Below, one piece after another: positions 26,867 to 37,098 of a stretch of 64,000 bases of DNA. The DNA lies in the NCBI RefSeq assembly GCF_003056305.1, contig NZ_PYVX01000001.1, positions 992,001 through 1,056,000 of the forward strand, written 5' to 3'. Position 1 is the first letter of the stretch; the number at the start of each line of letters is the position of its first letter. The notes beneath the pieces were generated by a model that saw only the letters and a list, made by a program, of their open reading frames with translations, was not told the origin of the DNA and ran no database searches. Both the position numbers and the translations under genes were made by a program. This DNA comes from Halomonas denitrificans. GTDB taxonomy: Bacteria > Pseudomonadota > Gammaproteobacteria > Pseudomonadales > Halomonadaceae.

Positions 26867-27568
26867 TCAGAGTCGTTGCAGGTAGGCGGTGCCGCCGAGG
26901 TTGCGCATCTGGGCACGGATCCAGGCGCTGCGGCGCAGCACATGGGGGTCGGGGCGAGAGGCGCTCCAGCCGCGGGGATTGGGCAGGATGGCGGCCAGGC
27001 GGCTGGCCTGAACGTCGCTGAGCTGTGACGCGGAGACGCCGAAGTAGTGGCGGGAAGCGGCCTCCAGGCCGAAGACGCCGTCGTCCCACTCGGCGATGTT
27101 GAGGTAGACCTCGAGGATCCGCTCCTTGGGCCAGAGCATCTCGATGAGCAGGGTGAACCAGGCCTCCAGGCCCTTGCGCACCCAGCTGCGGTCGGTCCAC
27201 AGGAAGAGGTTCTTGGCGGTCTGCTGACTGAGGGTACTGGCGCCGCGCAGGTCACCGCCGTTGAGCCTGGCGCTGACGGCACGCCGCAACTCGACCAGGT
27301 CGAAGCCGTGATGCTCGGGGAAGCGCTGGTCCTCGGCGGCGATCACCGCGAGCTTGGCCCGGGGGGACAGCGCCTCCCAGGAACGCCAGTCCTGACGGAT
27401 CTCCAGCGCCTCGCCGGCGCGCCAGGCCTCCACCTTGCGCTCGAACATCACCATGGAGCCGCCCAGCGGCACCACCCGAAGCATCAGCACCAGCAGGACC
27501 GACAGCCCCACCCAGCCCAGCAGGGCGAGCCCCAGGAAACGCGCCGCCCGACGCCCCCAGTTACCCAT
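26867..27568 (-). CDS. mtgA: Monofunctional peptidoglycan glycosyltransferase
   Basis: A 233-residue GT51 enzyme that polymerises lipid II glycan strands at the inner membrane. One N-terminal membrane helix (FLGLALLGWVGLSVLLVLML) is followed by the GT51 motifs AVIAAEDQRFPEHHGFD, GASTLSQQTAKNLFLW, WFTLLIEMLWPKERILEVYLN and EAASRHYFG. No penicillin-binding transpeptidase domain is present, which defines MtgA. The start at 27568 is chosen because GAGG lies seven bases upstream and it gives the usual length. It lies ten bases after the gbdR stop and before the dipeptidase gene, an unexpected cell-wall gene within the betaine cluster. Confidence 0.94.
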   Translation of the reverse strand: MGNWGRRAARFLGLALLGWVGLSVLLVLMLRVVPLGGSMVMFERKVEAWRAGEALEIRQDWRSWEALSPRAKLAVIAAEDQRFPEHHGFDLVELRRAVSARLNGGDLRGASTLSQQTAKNLFLWTDRSWVRKGLEAWFTLLIEMLWPKERILEVYLNIAEWDDGVFGLEAASRHYFGVSASQLSDVQASRLAAILPNPRGWSASRPDPHVLRRSAWIRAQMRNLGGTAYLQRL

Positions 27569-27578
27569 CAAGCCTCGC

Positions 27579-28715
27579 TCATGTGTTGAGCCGCACGCTG
27601 GCATAGGTGGGCTCTCCCCGGGCCTGAGCCAGGGCATTCAGGGCCGCGGACACCGGCTCGACGACCGGCTCGTAGGAGGCGGACTGCAGCAGGGCCGCCG
27701 CCTCCTTGCCCAGGGTCACGGGCACCAGCTCCACGGGCGAGCCGCCCAGCCGCTCGTCCCGGGGCGGAATGCCGAAGTACTCCCGGTAGCACTTGGAGAA
27801 GTGCGGCGTGGAGACGAAGCCGCAGGCCGACGCCACCTCGATGATCGACATCGCGGTCTGCTTGAGCAGCTGGCGGGCTCGGGTCAGGCGCAGCTTGAGG
27901 TAGTAGCGCGAGGGCGAGCAGTGCAGGTTCTTCTGGAACAGCCGCTCGAGCTGGCGACGCGAGACGTCCACGTAGTCGGCCAGCTCGTCGAGGCTGATGG
28001 GCTCCTCCAGGTTAGCCTCCATCAGTGCGACGATCTCCAGCAGCCGTGGCTGGGTGGTGCCCAGCACGTGCTTGAGCGGCACCCGCTGCTGATCCTGCTC
28101 GTTGCGCACCCGGTCGTAGATGAACATCTCGGAGATGCCCGCCGCGAGTTCGCGGCCGTGGTCGCGGCCGATCAGGGTCAGCATCATGTCCAGCGGCGCG
28201 GTGCCGCCGGAGGAGGTGGCGCGATCGCGGTCGATGGAGAACAGCCGAGTGGTGAGCGCGACCTTGGGGAAGGCCTCCTGCATGGCGGCCAGGCATTCCC
28301 AGTGCACGCTGGCTTCGTAGCCGTCGAGGAGCCCCGCCCGGGCCAGGGCCCAGGTCCCCGTGCACACCGCGCCCAGGCGACGCGACTGCCGGGCCTGGGA
28401 CTGCAGCCAGGTGACACACTCGCGCTGGACGCGGCGCTGGGGCCCCACCCCGCCGCAGATGATCACCGTGTCGAGCGCCAGCGGCACATTGGTGGCGGCA
28501 TCCGGGGTGACCTGGAGGCCATCGCTGGCCTTCACCGGGGCGCCCTCGAGGCTCAGGGTGAACCAGCGATAGAGCTCGCGGCCGGCCAGCTGGTTGGCCA
28601 TGCGCAAGGGTTCGATGGCCGAGGCCAGCGAAATGAGGGTGAAGTCGTCCATCAGCAGAAAACCGATGGTCTGGGGGACGGCGGCAGTGCGTGAGACCTG
28701 GGGAGCGGTTGTCAT
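27579..28715 (-). CDS. gbdR: GbdR-like AraC family regulator of glycine betaine catabolism
   Basis: A 378-residue activator with an N-terminal DJ-1/PfpI-like (GATase-1) ligand domain (FLLMDDFTLISLASAIEPLR, CTGTWALARAGLLDG) and a C-terminal AraC helix-turn-helix pair (ISLDELADYVDVSRRQLERLF, SIIEVASACGFVSTPHFSKCY). This is the GbdR/CdhR family, which in pseudomonads senses glycine betaine and dimethylglycine and activates gbcA, gbcB and the dgc operon. The start at 28715 gives the family N-terminus MTTAPQ. An AAGAACAA motif lies in its leader. It is the first gene of the minus-strand block that continues into mtgA. Confidence 0.93.
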   Translation of the reverse strand: MTTAPQVSRTAAVPQTIGFLLMDDFTLISLASAIEPLRMANQLAGRELYRWFTLSLEGAPVKASDGLQVTPDAATNVPLALDTVIICGGVGPQRRVQRECVTWLQSQARQSRRLGAVCTGTWALARAGLLDGYEASVHWECLAAMQEAFPKVALTTRLFSIDRDRATSSGGTAPLDMMLTLIGRDHGRELAAGISEMFIYDRVRNEQDQQRVPLKHVLGTTQPRLLEIVALMEANLEEPISLDELADYVDVSRRQLERLFQKNLHCSPSRYYLKLRLTRARQLLKQTAMSIIEVASACGFVSTPHFSKCYREYFGIPPRDERLGGSPVELVPVTLGKEAAALLQSASYEPVVEPVSAALNALAQARGEPTYASVRLNT

Positions 28716-28760
28716 TCGAGTACTCCAGCGCAAGTAGCTTTGTGCCCTGTTCGTTTGTCG

Positions 28761-28768
28761 TTGTTCTT
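28761..28768 (-). promoter_or_regulatory. AAGAACAA leader motif upstream of gbdR
   Basis: Perfect AANAANAA match on the sense strand, 46-53 bases before the gbdR start. If it is a target of Hfq/Crc-like repression, the activator itself would be under carbon control. Confidence 0.35.
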
Positions 28769-28978
28769 TGGAATGAGGGCGTTAGGCATGACGGCCGCGT
28801 CGGGTGTCGCTGTCAGACATGCTCACGGGGGAATGTACCCCAGGTGTCGTTTTCTGGCATGTCAAATTTCCCTATCAGACGGCGACTCCTGGTGGACTGG
28901 GACGATCACGACGTCGCTGCGCGACCTCATGTCGCCCGGGGACACGCCGCCGCCGGGGCGGCATGCCCCGTCGGCCCC

Positions 28979-29836
28979 TCAGCGGGCCGCGTGCAGGTGC
29001 CGGGCGTGGTAGCGCAGGTGTTCCTCGATGAAGGTGGCAATGAAGTAGTAGCTGTGGTCGTAGCCGGGCTGGCGCCGCAGGGTCAGCGGGTGGTCGTGCT
29101 CGGCGCACACCGCCTCGAGGCGCTCGGGGCAGAGCTGCTCCTCGAGGAAGTCGTCGGCCTCGCCCTGGTCGATGAACAGCGGCTGGCTCGAGGCCCCGCG
29201 GGCCACCAGCTCGCAGGCGTCGTACTGGGTCCAGAGGCCGCGGTCCTCGCCCAGGTAGCCCGAGAAGGCCTTCTGTCCCCAGGGGCACTCGCTGGGATTG
29301 ACGACCGGGGCGAAGGCCGACACCGCCCGGTAGTGGCCGGGCCGGCGCAGCGCCAGGATCAGCGCGCCGTGGCCGCCCATGGAGTGGCCGCTGATCGACT
29401 CGCGGCCGTTGACCGGGAAGTGCTGGCGCACCACCGAGGGCAGCTCCTCGGCCACGTAGTCGTACATGCGGTAGTGCTGCTTCCAGGGCTCCCGGGTGGC
29501 GTTGACGTAGAAGCCCGCGCCGCTGCCGAAGTCGAAACTGTCGTCCTCGCCCGGCAGGTTGGTGCCGCGGGGGCTGGTGTCCGGGCAGACGATGGCGATG
29601 CCGAGCTCGGCCGCGACCCGGTGGGCGCCGGCCTTCTGCATGAAGTTCTCGTCGGTGCAGGTCAGTCCGGAGAGCCACCACATCAGCGGCACGCGCTCGG
29701 TCTCCGCCTGGGGCGGCAGGTAGATGGCGAAGGTCATCTCGCAGTCCAGCGCCCGGGAGCGGTGGCGATAGCGCTTGTGCCAGCCGCCGAAGCTCTTGTT
29801 GGCCGAGACCAGCTCGAGGTGTTCGGTCATGGTCAT
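28979..29836 (-). CDS. fghA: S-formylglutathione hydrolase
   Basis: A 285-residue serine esterase that cleaves S-formylglutathione to formate and glutathione. The nucleophile motif is SGHSMGGHGAL, the acid lies in the LFIDQGEADDFL region, and the His is in PGYDHSYYF; the whole is esterase D/FrmB-like. The start at 29836 has AGGAGAG seven bases upstream. It lies 127 bases after frmA on the same strand and completes the glutathione-linked formaldehyde route, feeding formate to the FdsAB formate dehydrogenase. Confidence 0.95.
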   Translation of the reverse strand: MTMTEHLELVSANKSFGGWHKRYRHRSRALDCEMTFAIYLPPQAETERVPLMWWLSGLTCTDENFMQKAGAHRVAAELGIAIVCPDTSPRGTNLPGEDDSFDFGSGAGFYVNATREPWKQHYRMYDYVAEELPSVVRQHFPVNGRESISGHSMGGHGALILALRRPGHYRAVSAFAPVVNPSECPWGQKAFSGYLGEDRGLWTQYDACELVARGASSQPLFIDQGEADDFLEEQLCPERLEAVCAEHDHPLTLRRQPGYDHSYYFIATFIEEHLRYHARHLHAAR

Positions 29837-29963
29837 GGGGTCACTCTCCTTGTCGGCCGGGCGACCCGGCCGCCGATCGATGAAGTGGCGCCCGACGACC
29901 TCTCGGCCGCGGGCGCGGATGCCGCCTCGGGGCGCGGGTCCATTGCGCGGCCCCGGGCGCACG

Positions 29964-31160
<1,197 letters not shown>

Positions 31161-31200
31161 TTATTGTCACACAGCAACAATCACGCCGACGGGAGGCAAC

Positions 31201-32091
31201 ATGCAGCGCTGGGATCGGGTCGAGGCCTTCGTCGAGGTGGTGCGCCAGGGCGCCTTCAAGGCCGCGGCCGAACGGCTCAGGGTCTCGAGCTCCCACGTCA
31301 GCCGGCTGGTCAGCCAGCTCGAGAACCAGCTCGGCACCGCCCTGCTCTATCGCACCACGCGACAGATCCGCCTCACCGAGGCCGGCAGCGTCTACTACCA
31401 GCACTGCCGCCACCTGGTCGAGGGCCTCCACGAGGCCGAGGCCGCAATCAAGGACCTCCAGGCGAGGCCGATCGGCCTTCTGAGCCTGACCTGCGCCACC
31501 ACCTTCGGCGAGCGCTACCTGGCGCCGCTGGTCAACGACTTCATGGTCCTGCACCCCCAGCTGGAGGTGCGCCTGCACCTGACCAATCGCCAGGTGGACA
31601 TCATCGACGAGGGCTTCGACATCGCCGTTCGCATGGGCGCCCTCGAGGACTCCACGCTGGTCGCCCGGCGCCTCTGCGAGCGGCGCGAGTACGTGGTCGG
31701 CTCGCCGGCCTACTTCACCCACCGCTCCCAGCCCCACGCCCTCTCCGAGCTCGTCCACCACCGCTGCCTGATCGGCTCCCGGGACCACTGGCGCTTCGCC
31801 GTGGCGGGGGTGCGTCGCGAGGTGCGGGTCGCGGGCCCCTGGGAGAGCAACTCGGGGCCCGCGCTGCTGGACGCCGCGCTCAAGGGGCTGGGCCTCGCCC
31901 AGCTGCCGGACTACTACGTGGAGCCCCACCTGGCGAGCGGCGAGCTGCTCAGCGTGCTCGACGCCTACCGCCACGATGACAGCGCCGTCTGGGCGATCAC
32001 CCCGCGCCATCGCCATCGCTCGCCGAAGATCCGCCAGTTCATCGACTTCCTGGTCGAGCGCCTCCCCGAGCGGCTGCCGAGGCGACGCTGA
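31201..32091 (+). CDS. LysR family regulator divergent from frmA
   Basis: A 296-residue LysR-type regulator. The N-terminal winged helix-turn-helix ([29 protein letters not shown]) is followed by a periplasmic-binding-like effector domain ([19 protein letters not shown] and later [19 protein letters not shown]). GGGAGG lies close upstream of the start. Divergence from frmA by 127 bases suggests it controls frmA-fghA and possibly the gfa gene downstream, presumably in response to formaldehyde stress. That role is inferred from position only; some bacteria use unrelated FrmR proteins for this. Confidence 0.9.
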   Translation: MQRWDRVEAFVEVVRQGAFKAAAERLRVSSSHVSRLVSQLENQLGTALLYRTTRQIRLTEAGSVYYQHCRHLVEGLHEAEAAIKDLQARPIGLLSLTCATTFGERYLAPLVNDFMVLHPQLEVRLHLTNRQVDIIDEGFDIAVRMGALEDSTLVARRLCERREYVVGSPAYFTHRSQPHALSELVHHRCLIGSRDHWRFAVAGVRREVRVAGPWESNSGPALLDAALKGLGLAQLPDYYVEPHLASGELLSVLDAYRHDDSAVWAITPRHRHRSPKIRQFIDFLVERLPERLPRRR

Positions 32092-32303
32092 CCCCATGCC
32101 GCAAGACGCTCCCCCGTGGCCTGCGGCGGCCCCCCGTCGGGCCTGGCAGGGCTCAGCCCGCGAGCGGCGGCAGCGAGGTGAGCGCATCCGCAGCGTTCTA
32201 CACTGAGGAGGGTGGGAAAACCGACGGGCACCGCCCGACCCACCACGGCCCGGGTGATCGACCTGCCGGCCCGACGACCAGACGATTAGAGGAGTACAAG
32301 CCC

Positions 32304-33017
32304 ATGAGCCTGATGGCGACCCTGAAGCGCTGGTTCGGTGGCCAGGGGGCGACACCCCCGACAGCGCCCCGGCAGGACCGGGAGCGACCCGAGACCATCC
32401 CGGAGACCGCTTCCACAGCAGCCACTGCCTCCCAGGGAGTGAACACGATGAGCGACATCAGCATCCATCCCGCCGTGGACGGCGGGGTGCAAGCCGGGAG
32501 CGACAGCTTCGACGGCGGCACCCTGCATTGCCACTGTACCGACCGCCCCGTCGAGGTGACCGTCACCGCGCAGTGCGCCCACAATCACGTGTGCGGCTGC
32601 ACCCGGTGCTGGAAACCCGAGGGGGCCCTGTTCTCGATGGTCGCCGTGGTCCCCCGCGACAGCCTCCGGGTGACCGCCAACGAGGACAAGCTGGAGGTCG
32701 TCGACACCTCGGCCGCCATCCAGCGCCATGCCTGCAGGGAGTGCGGGGTTCACATGTTCGGCCGCATCGAGAAGACCGACCACCCCTTCCACGGCTTGGA
32801 CTTCATCCACACGGAACTCTCCGACGACACGGGGTGGGCGGCGCCGGCGTTCGCCGCCTTCGTCTCCTCGATCATCGAGTCGGGCGCCAACCCGGACCAC
32901 ATGGACCGGGTCCGCGGCAGACTCAAGGAGCTGGGCCTCGAGCCCTACGACTGCCTGTCGCCGCCGCTGATGGATGCCATCGCCACCCACACGGCCAAGG
33001 CCAAGGGCGTGCTGTGA
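32304..33017 (+). CDS. gfa: Glutathione-dependent formaldehyde-activating enzyme (Gfa)
   Basis: A zinc protein of the Gfa/CENP-V fold that promotes formation of S-hydroxymethylglutathione from formaldehyde and glutathione. Zinc ligands are [16 protein letters not shown] and [14 protein letters not shown]. From this start it has 237 residues, with 48 N-terminal residues ([19 protein letters not shown] ...) not found in the usual 190-residue enzyme. Two starts are credible: 32304 with AGGAG nine bases upstream, and 32448 with GGGAG eight bases upstream, which gives the standard protein. It lies downstream of the LysR gene and ends at a perfect palindromic terminator. Confidence 0.92.
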   Translation: MSLMATLKRWFGGQGATPPTAPRQDRERPETIPETASTAATASQGVNTMSDISIHPAVDGGVQAGSDSFDGGTLHCHCTDRPVEVTVTAQCAHNHVCGCTRCWKPEGALFSMVAVVPRDSLRVTANEDKLEVVDTSAAIQRHACRECGVHMFGRIEKTDHPFHGLDFIHTELSDDTGWAAPAFAAFVSSIIESGANPDHMDRVRGRLKELGLEPYDCLSPPLMDAIATHTAKAKGVL

Positions 33018-33043
33018 GGCCCTGTGTCGCATGCGCCATGCAG

Positions 33044-33082
33044 AACGCCATCGGGCGCCCCGCGGGGCGCCCGATGGCGTTT
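33044..33082. terminator. Bidirectional terminator between gfa and livM
   Basis: A perfect 38-base inverted repeat (33044-33062 and 33063-33081) followed by TTTG on the plus strand. It separates two convergent units. Confidence 0.8.
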
Positions 33083-33095
33083 GTGACGCGACGCG

Positions 33096-34082
33096 CTACT
33101 TGAAGTTCTTGCGCACCAGCTTGCCGATCTCGCCGACGATGCCGCTGCGAAAGCTCAGCACGCAGATCACGAAGATCGCGCCGAGGATCACGCTCACCCA
33201 GTTGCCGAGCGGCGACTGCGCCAGCTGGGTCTGCAGGCTGACCACCAGGCCCGCGCCCACCACCGGACCGAACAGCGTGCCCACCCCGCCCAGCAGGGTC
33301 ATCAGGATCACCTCGCCGGACATGTGCCAGTGGGCATCGGTCAGCGAGGCGAGCTGGAAGACCACCGTCTTGGTCGAGCCGGCGAGCCCGGCGAGGCCCG
33401 CGGAGATGACGAAGGCCACCAGCTTGTAGGCATCCACGTTGTAGCCCAGCGAGACCGCCCGGGGCTCGTTCTCGCGGATCGCCTTGAGCACCTGGCCGAA
33501 GGGCGAGTGCACGGTGCGCTGGATGATCGCGAAGCCAATCACGAAGATCGTCAGCACGAAGTAGTACATCGGCAGGTTGTCGGAGAGGCTGATCATCCCG
33601 AAGAGCTCGCCCCGCGGCACGCCGTGCAGGCCGTCCTCGCCCCCGGTGAAGGGCGCCTGGATGAAGAAGAAGTAGACCATCTGCGCCAGCGCCAGGGTCA
33701 CCATGGCGAAGTAGATCCCCTGGCGGCGGATCGACAGCACGCCGAAGAAGGTGCCCAGCACCACCGCGGCCAGGGTGCCGATCAGGATGCCCGCCTCCGG
33801 CGTCAGGCCGGGGTAGCTCGAGAGCATGATGCCGGTGAAGTAGCCGCCGGTGGCCAGGAAGGCCGCATGGCCGAAGGAGAGCAGCCCGGCATAGCCCAGC
33901 AGCAGGTTGAAGGCGCAGGCGAAGAGCGCGAAGCACAGCACCTTCATCAAGAACACCGGGTAGATGGCGAGCGGGGCCAGCAGGGCCAGCGCCAGCAGCA
34001 CCAGGTAGAGCATGTTGCGCCGCAGCCGCGCGCTGCGCTGGCGCTGCATGGCGGGGGTCAGGTGTTGGGTCGTGGCCATCAC
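33096..34082 (-). CDS. livM: Branched-chain amino acid ABC transporter permease LivM
   Basis: Inner-membrane permease of 328 residues with about nine helices. The family segment GYAGLLSFGHAAFLATGGYF is near residue 65, and the coupling loop ENEPRAVSLGYNVDAYKLVAF near residue 205. It is the last gene of the livGFKHM unit and starts one base after the livH stop. The partners are LivH, the ATPases LivG and LivF, and the periplasmic LivK. The exact amino acid substrate is inferred from the family. Confidence 0.93.
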   Translation of the reverse strand: MMATTQHLTPAMQRQRSARLRRNMLYLVLLALALLAPLAIYPVFLMKVLCFALFACAFNLLLGYAGLLSFGHAAFLATGGYFTGIMLSSYPGLTPEAGILIGTLAAVVLGTFFGVLSIRRQGIYFAMVTLALAQMVYFFFIQAPFTGGEDGLHGVPRGELFGMISLSDNLPMYYFVLTIFVIGFAIIQRTVHSPFGQVLKAIRENEPRAVSLGYNVDAYKLVAFVISAGLAGLAGSTKTVVFQLASLTDAHWHMSGEVILMTLLGGVGTLFGPVVGAGLVVSLQTQLAQSPLGNWVSVILGAIFVICVLSFRSGIVGEIGKLVRKNFK

Positions 34083-34083
34083 G

Positions 34084-34971
34084 TCATGCCTCCTTGCCGA
34101 AGAGACCCGAGGGGCGCAGCAGCAGCACCAGGATCATCACCAGGAAGATCACGGTGTTGGCCGCCTCGGGGTAGTAGACCTTGGTGAGGCCCTCGATCAG
34201 GCCCATGGCGAGCCCGGTGATGATGGCGCCGAGGATCGACCCCATGCCGCCGATCACCACCACCGCGAAGACCACGATCAGCAGGCTCGAGCCCATGGTC
34301 GGCGAGACGGGGTAGAGAGGCGCGGCCAGCACCCCGGCGAAGGCGGCCAGCGCCACGCCGAAGCCGTAGGTCAGGGTGATCAGCTGCGGCACGTTGACGC
34401 CGAAGGCCTGCATCAGCGCCGGGTTCTCGGTGCCGGCCCGCAGGTAGGCCCCGAGCCGGGTGCGCTCGATGATGAACCAGGTGCCACCGCACACCACCAG
34501 CGCCGCCACCAGCACCCAGGCGCGGTAGGTCGGCAGGAACATGAAGCCGAGGTTCAGGCCGCCCTGCAGCGCCTCGGGGGTGGGATAGCTCGACCCCGAG
34601 ACCCCGAAGATGTTGATCAGGGTGCCCTCGAAGATCAGCGCCAGGCCGTAGGTGAGCAGCAGCCCGTAGAGGTGGTCGAGGTGGGCGATGCGCCGCAGCA
34701 CCAGCCGCTCGATCACCACCCCCAGGGCCCCCACCACCAGCGGCACCAGCAGCAGCGCGGCCCAGTAGTTGATGCCCAGGTACTCCAGGGCCAGCATCGC
34801 CGCGAAGGCACCCAGCATGTACTGCGCACCGTGGGCGAAGTTGATGATCTTCAACAGCCCGAAGATCACCGCCAGCCCCAGGCTCAGCAGGGCATAGAAG
34901 GCACCGTTGATCAGGCCCAGCATCAGCTGGCCCATGAACACCGCCAACGGCACCCCGAATATCATCGTCAT
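34084..34971 (-). CDS. livH: Branched-chain amino acid ABC transporter permease LivH
   Basis: A 295-residue permease that pairs with LivM. The N-terminal pattern MLGLINGAFYALLSLGLAVIFGLLKIINFAHG is typical, and the ATPase-contact loop ALMQAFGVNVPQLITLTYGF lies at about 190-210. It is 58 bases downstream of livK, with a GC-rich palindrome in the gap, and couples tightly to livM. The order livGFKHM differs from the E. coli livKHMGF order. Confidence 0.94.
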   Translation of the reverse strand: MTMIFGVPLAVFMGQLMLGLINGAFYALLSLGLAVIFGLLKIINFAHGAQYMLGAFAAMLALEYLGINYWAALLLVPLVVGALGVVIERLVLRRIAHLDHLYGLLLTYGLALIFEGTLINIFGVSGSSYPTPEALQGGLNLGFMFLPTYRAWVLVAALVVCGGTWFIIERTRLGAYLRAGTENPALMQAFGVNVPQLITLTYGFGVALAAFAGVLAAPLYPVSPTMGSSLLIVVFAVVVIGGMGSILGAIITGLAMGLIEGLTKVYYPEAANTVIFLVMILVLLLRPSGLFGKEA

Positions 34972-34992
34972 GTCACGCTCCTCCCGTCAGAG

Positions 34993-35016
34993 GGGCGGCG
35001 GCCGCGGCCGCCGCCC
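34993..35016 (-). terminator. GC-only hairpin between livK and livH
   Basis: A perfect 24-base palindrome of G and C only, with no T-tract. Hairpins at this position commonly protect the binding-protein mRNA and lower permease expression. Presence is seen; the role is inferred. Confidence 0.55.
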
Positions 35017-35029
35017 TGCCTCGACTCGC

Positions 35030-36250
35030 TCAGTTCTGCACCAGCTTGCACTGGCTCTCGGCGAGCGGGCGGTAGGCCTCCTCGGCGGGGATGGTGCTCT
35101 TGATCTCGTAGAGGTCCCACTCGCCGGTGGATTCGTCCGGCGACTTCACCTCGGCGAGGTACATGTCGTGGACCATGCGGCCATCCTCGCGGATGCGGCC
35201 ATTGCGGGCGAAGAAGTCCTCGACGGGGGTCGCGGCCATCTGGGCGCGCACCGCCTGGGCCTCGTCGGTGCCGGCGGCCTCCACGGCGTTGAGGTAGTGC
35301 ATGGTGCTGGAGTAGACGCCGGCCTGGACCATGGTCGGCATCCGGCCCACGCGCTCGAAGTAGCGCTCGGCCCACTCGCGGGACGCCTCGTCCATGTCCC
35401 AGTACCAGCCGGTGGTGAGCAGCAGGCCCTGGGTGGCTTCCAGGCCCATGGCGTGGACGTCGTTGAGGAAGATCAGCAGGCCGGCGAGCTGCTGGCCGGT
35501 CTGGGTCAGGCCGAACTGGCTGGCGGTCTTGATGGCGTTGACGGTGTCGGAGCCGGCGTTGGCCAGGCCGACGATGTCGGCGCCGGAGCCCTGGGCCTGG
35601 AGGATGTAGGAGGAGAAGTCACTGGTCGGGAAGGGGTGGCGCACGCCGCCGACGATCTCGCCGCCGTTGGCCTCCACCACCGCGGTGACATCGGCCTCCA
35701 GCGCATGGCCGAAGGCATAGTCGGCGGTGAGCATGAACCAGGTCTCGCCGCCCTGGTCGACGACGGCCTTGGCGGTGCCGTTGGCCAGCGGATAGGTATC
35801 GTAGACCCAGTGGAGGTGGTTCGGCGTGCAGTGCTCGTTGGTGATGCTCGAGGCCGCGGAGCCGGAGATGATCGCCAGGCCCCCCGCCTCCTCCAGCACC
35901 TTGCTCACGGCGATGGAGACCGAGGAGGCGACCATGCCGGCGACCAGGTCGACGTTCTCCTGGTCGACCCAGCCGCGCACGGTGTTGGCGCCCACGTCGG
36001 CGCTGTTGCGGTCGTCGGCGCTGAACACCTCGATGGGCACGCCGTTGACCTCGCCGCCGACGTCCTCGACGGCCATCTTCAGCGCCTCGAGGCCGCCGGG
36101 GCCCGCCAGGTCGCGATAGGTGCCGGACATGTCGGCGAGGTAGCCGATGCGCACGGCATCGTCGCTCATCTGGGCCTGGGCGTTGCCGGCGACCAGGGTG
36201 GCGGCGGCGAGGGCGATGCTGCTGGCGAGCGTCTTGCGATTGAAGGTCAT
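35030..36250 (-). CDS. livK: Branched-chain amino acid ABC transporter substrate-binding protein LivK
   Basis: A 406-residue periplasmic receptor. The start at 36250 is preferred over 36256 because GGAG is well spaced from it. A Sec signal peptide (SIALAAATLVAGNAQA) is followed by the mature start QMSDDAVRIGYLADMSGTYR. The type I binding fold is clear, with SSVSIAVSKVLEEAGGLAI and later ADYAFGHALEADVTAVVEA. The set of ligand residues suggests an amide/branched-chain amino acid type receptor, but the ligand is not certain. An AACAACAA motif lies 29-36 bases upstream of the start. Confidence 0.93.
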   Translation of the reverse strand: MTFNRKTLASSIALAAATLVAGNAQAQMSDDAVRIGYLADMSGTYRDLAGPGGLEALKMAVEDVGGEVNGVPIEVFSADDRNSADVGANTVRGWVDQENVDLVAGMVASSVSIAVSKVLEEAGGLAIISGSAASSITNEHCTPNHLHWVYDTYPLANGTAKAVVDQGGETWFMLTADYAFGHALEADVTAVVEANGGEIVGGVRHPFPTSDFSSYILQAQGSGADIVGLANAGSDTVNAIKTASQFGLTQTGQQLAGLLIFLNDVHAMGLEATQGLLLTTGWYWDMDEASREWAERYFERVGRMPTMVQAGVYSSTMHYLNAVEAAGTDEAQAVRAQMAATPVEDFFARNGRIREDGRMVHDMYLAEVKSPDESTGEWDLYEIKSTIPAEEAYRPLAESQCKLVQN

Positions 36251-36278
36251 GATCATCTCCGTGGCCCGGTGGGGCCCT

Positions 36279-36286
36279 TTGTTGTT
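36279..36286 (-). promoter_or_regulatory. AACAACAA leader motif upstream of livK
   Basis: Perfect AANAANAA match on the sense strand in the short livF-livK gap, upstream of the ribosome site. Similar motifs in amino acid transporter mRNAs of pseudomonads are Hfq/Crc targets. Confidence 0.4.
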
Positions 36287-36351
36287 GTCGATACGGATGG
36301 GTGTCGCGGCGGCGGCTGGCTGCCGGGACCGGGGGCGGGACGGCGGAACCG

Positions 36352-37098
36352 TCAGACCCCCAGCAGGGTGTTGAGGTGCTCGCGCCGGGCGGGCAGCTCG
36401 GCGGCGCTGATCTCCTCGATGATGCGGCCGTGCTCCATGACGAAGTGGCGGTCGGCCAGGGGCGCGGCGAAGCGGAAGTTCTGCTCCACCAGCACGATGG
36501 TCATGCCGCGCTCCTTGAGCTTGATCAGCACCTCGCCCAGCGCCTGGACGATGACGGGGGCGAGCCCCTCGGTGATCTCGTCGAGCAGCAGCATCCGCGC
36601 GCCGGTGCGCAGGATGCGGGCCATGGCCAGCATCTGCTGCTCGCCGCCGGAGAGCCGGGTGCCCTGGCTGCGGCGCCGCTCGTAGAGGTTGGGGAACATG
36701 GCGTAGATCTCGTCGAGCCCCATGCCGCCGCTGCGCACGGTGGGCGGCAGCAGCAGGTTCTCCTCGACGTCGAGGCTTGAGAAGATGCCGCGCTCCTCGG
36801 GGCAGTAGCCCACGCCGAGCCGCGGGATGCGGTGCGGCTTCATGTCGAGGGTCTCGGTGCCGTTGATGACGATGGAGCCGGTGCGCCGGCCGACCATGTT
36901 CATGATCGCCTTGAGGGTGGTGCTGCGCCCGGCGCCGTTGCGCCCGAGCAGGGTGACAAGCTCCCCGCGCTTCACGTCGAAGTCGACGCCGTGCAGGATG
37001 TGCGACTCGCCGTAGAAGGCGTGCAGGTCGCTGACCCGCAGCATCTCGGCGCCGTCCCGTTCCGGGGTCTCGCCGAGCGTCTGTGCTGCCTGGCTCAT
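36352..37098 (-). CDS. livF: Branched-chain amino acid ABC transporter ATPase LivF
   Basis: A 248-residue ABC ATPase. The Walker A segment reads LLGRNGAGRSTT, so the usual Lys is Arg (codon at 36925-36927). The signature is LSGGEQQMLAMAR, Walker B is ARMLLLDEITEGLAP and the H-loop is IVLVEQNFRF. All other family features are intact. The start at 37098 overlaps the livG stop as ATGA. It forms a dimer with LivG in the family. Arg at this position recurs in some LivF proteins to my memory, so the gene need not be inactive. Confidence 0.93.
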   Translation of the reverse strand: MSQAAQTLGETPERDGAEMLRVSDLHAFYGESHILHGVDFDVKRGELVTLLGRNGAGRSTTLKAIMNMVGRRTGSIVINGTETLDMKPHRIPRLGVGYCPEERGIFSSLDVEENLLLPPTVRSGGMGLDEIYAMFPNLYERRRSQGTRLSGGEQQMLAMARILRTGARMLLLDEITEGLAPVIVQALGEVLIKLKERGMTIVLVEQNFRFAAPLADRHFVMEHGRIIEEISAAELPARREHLNTLLGV

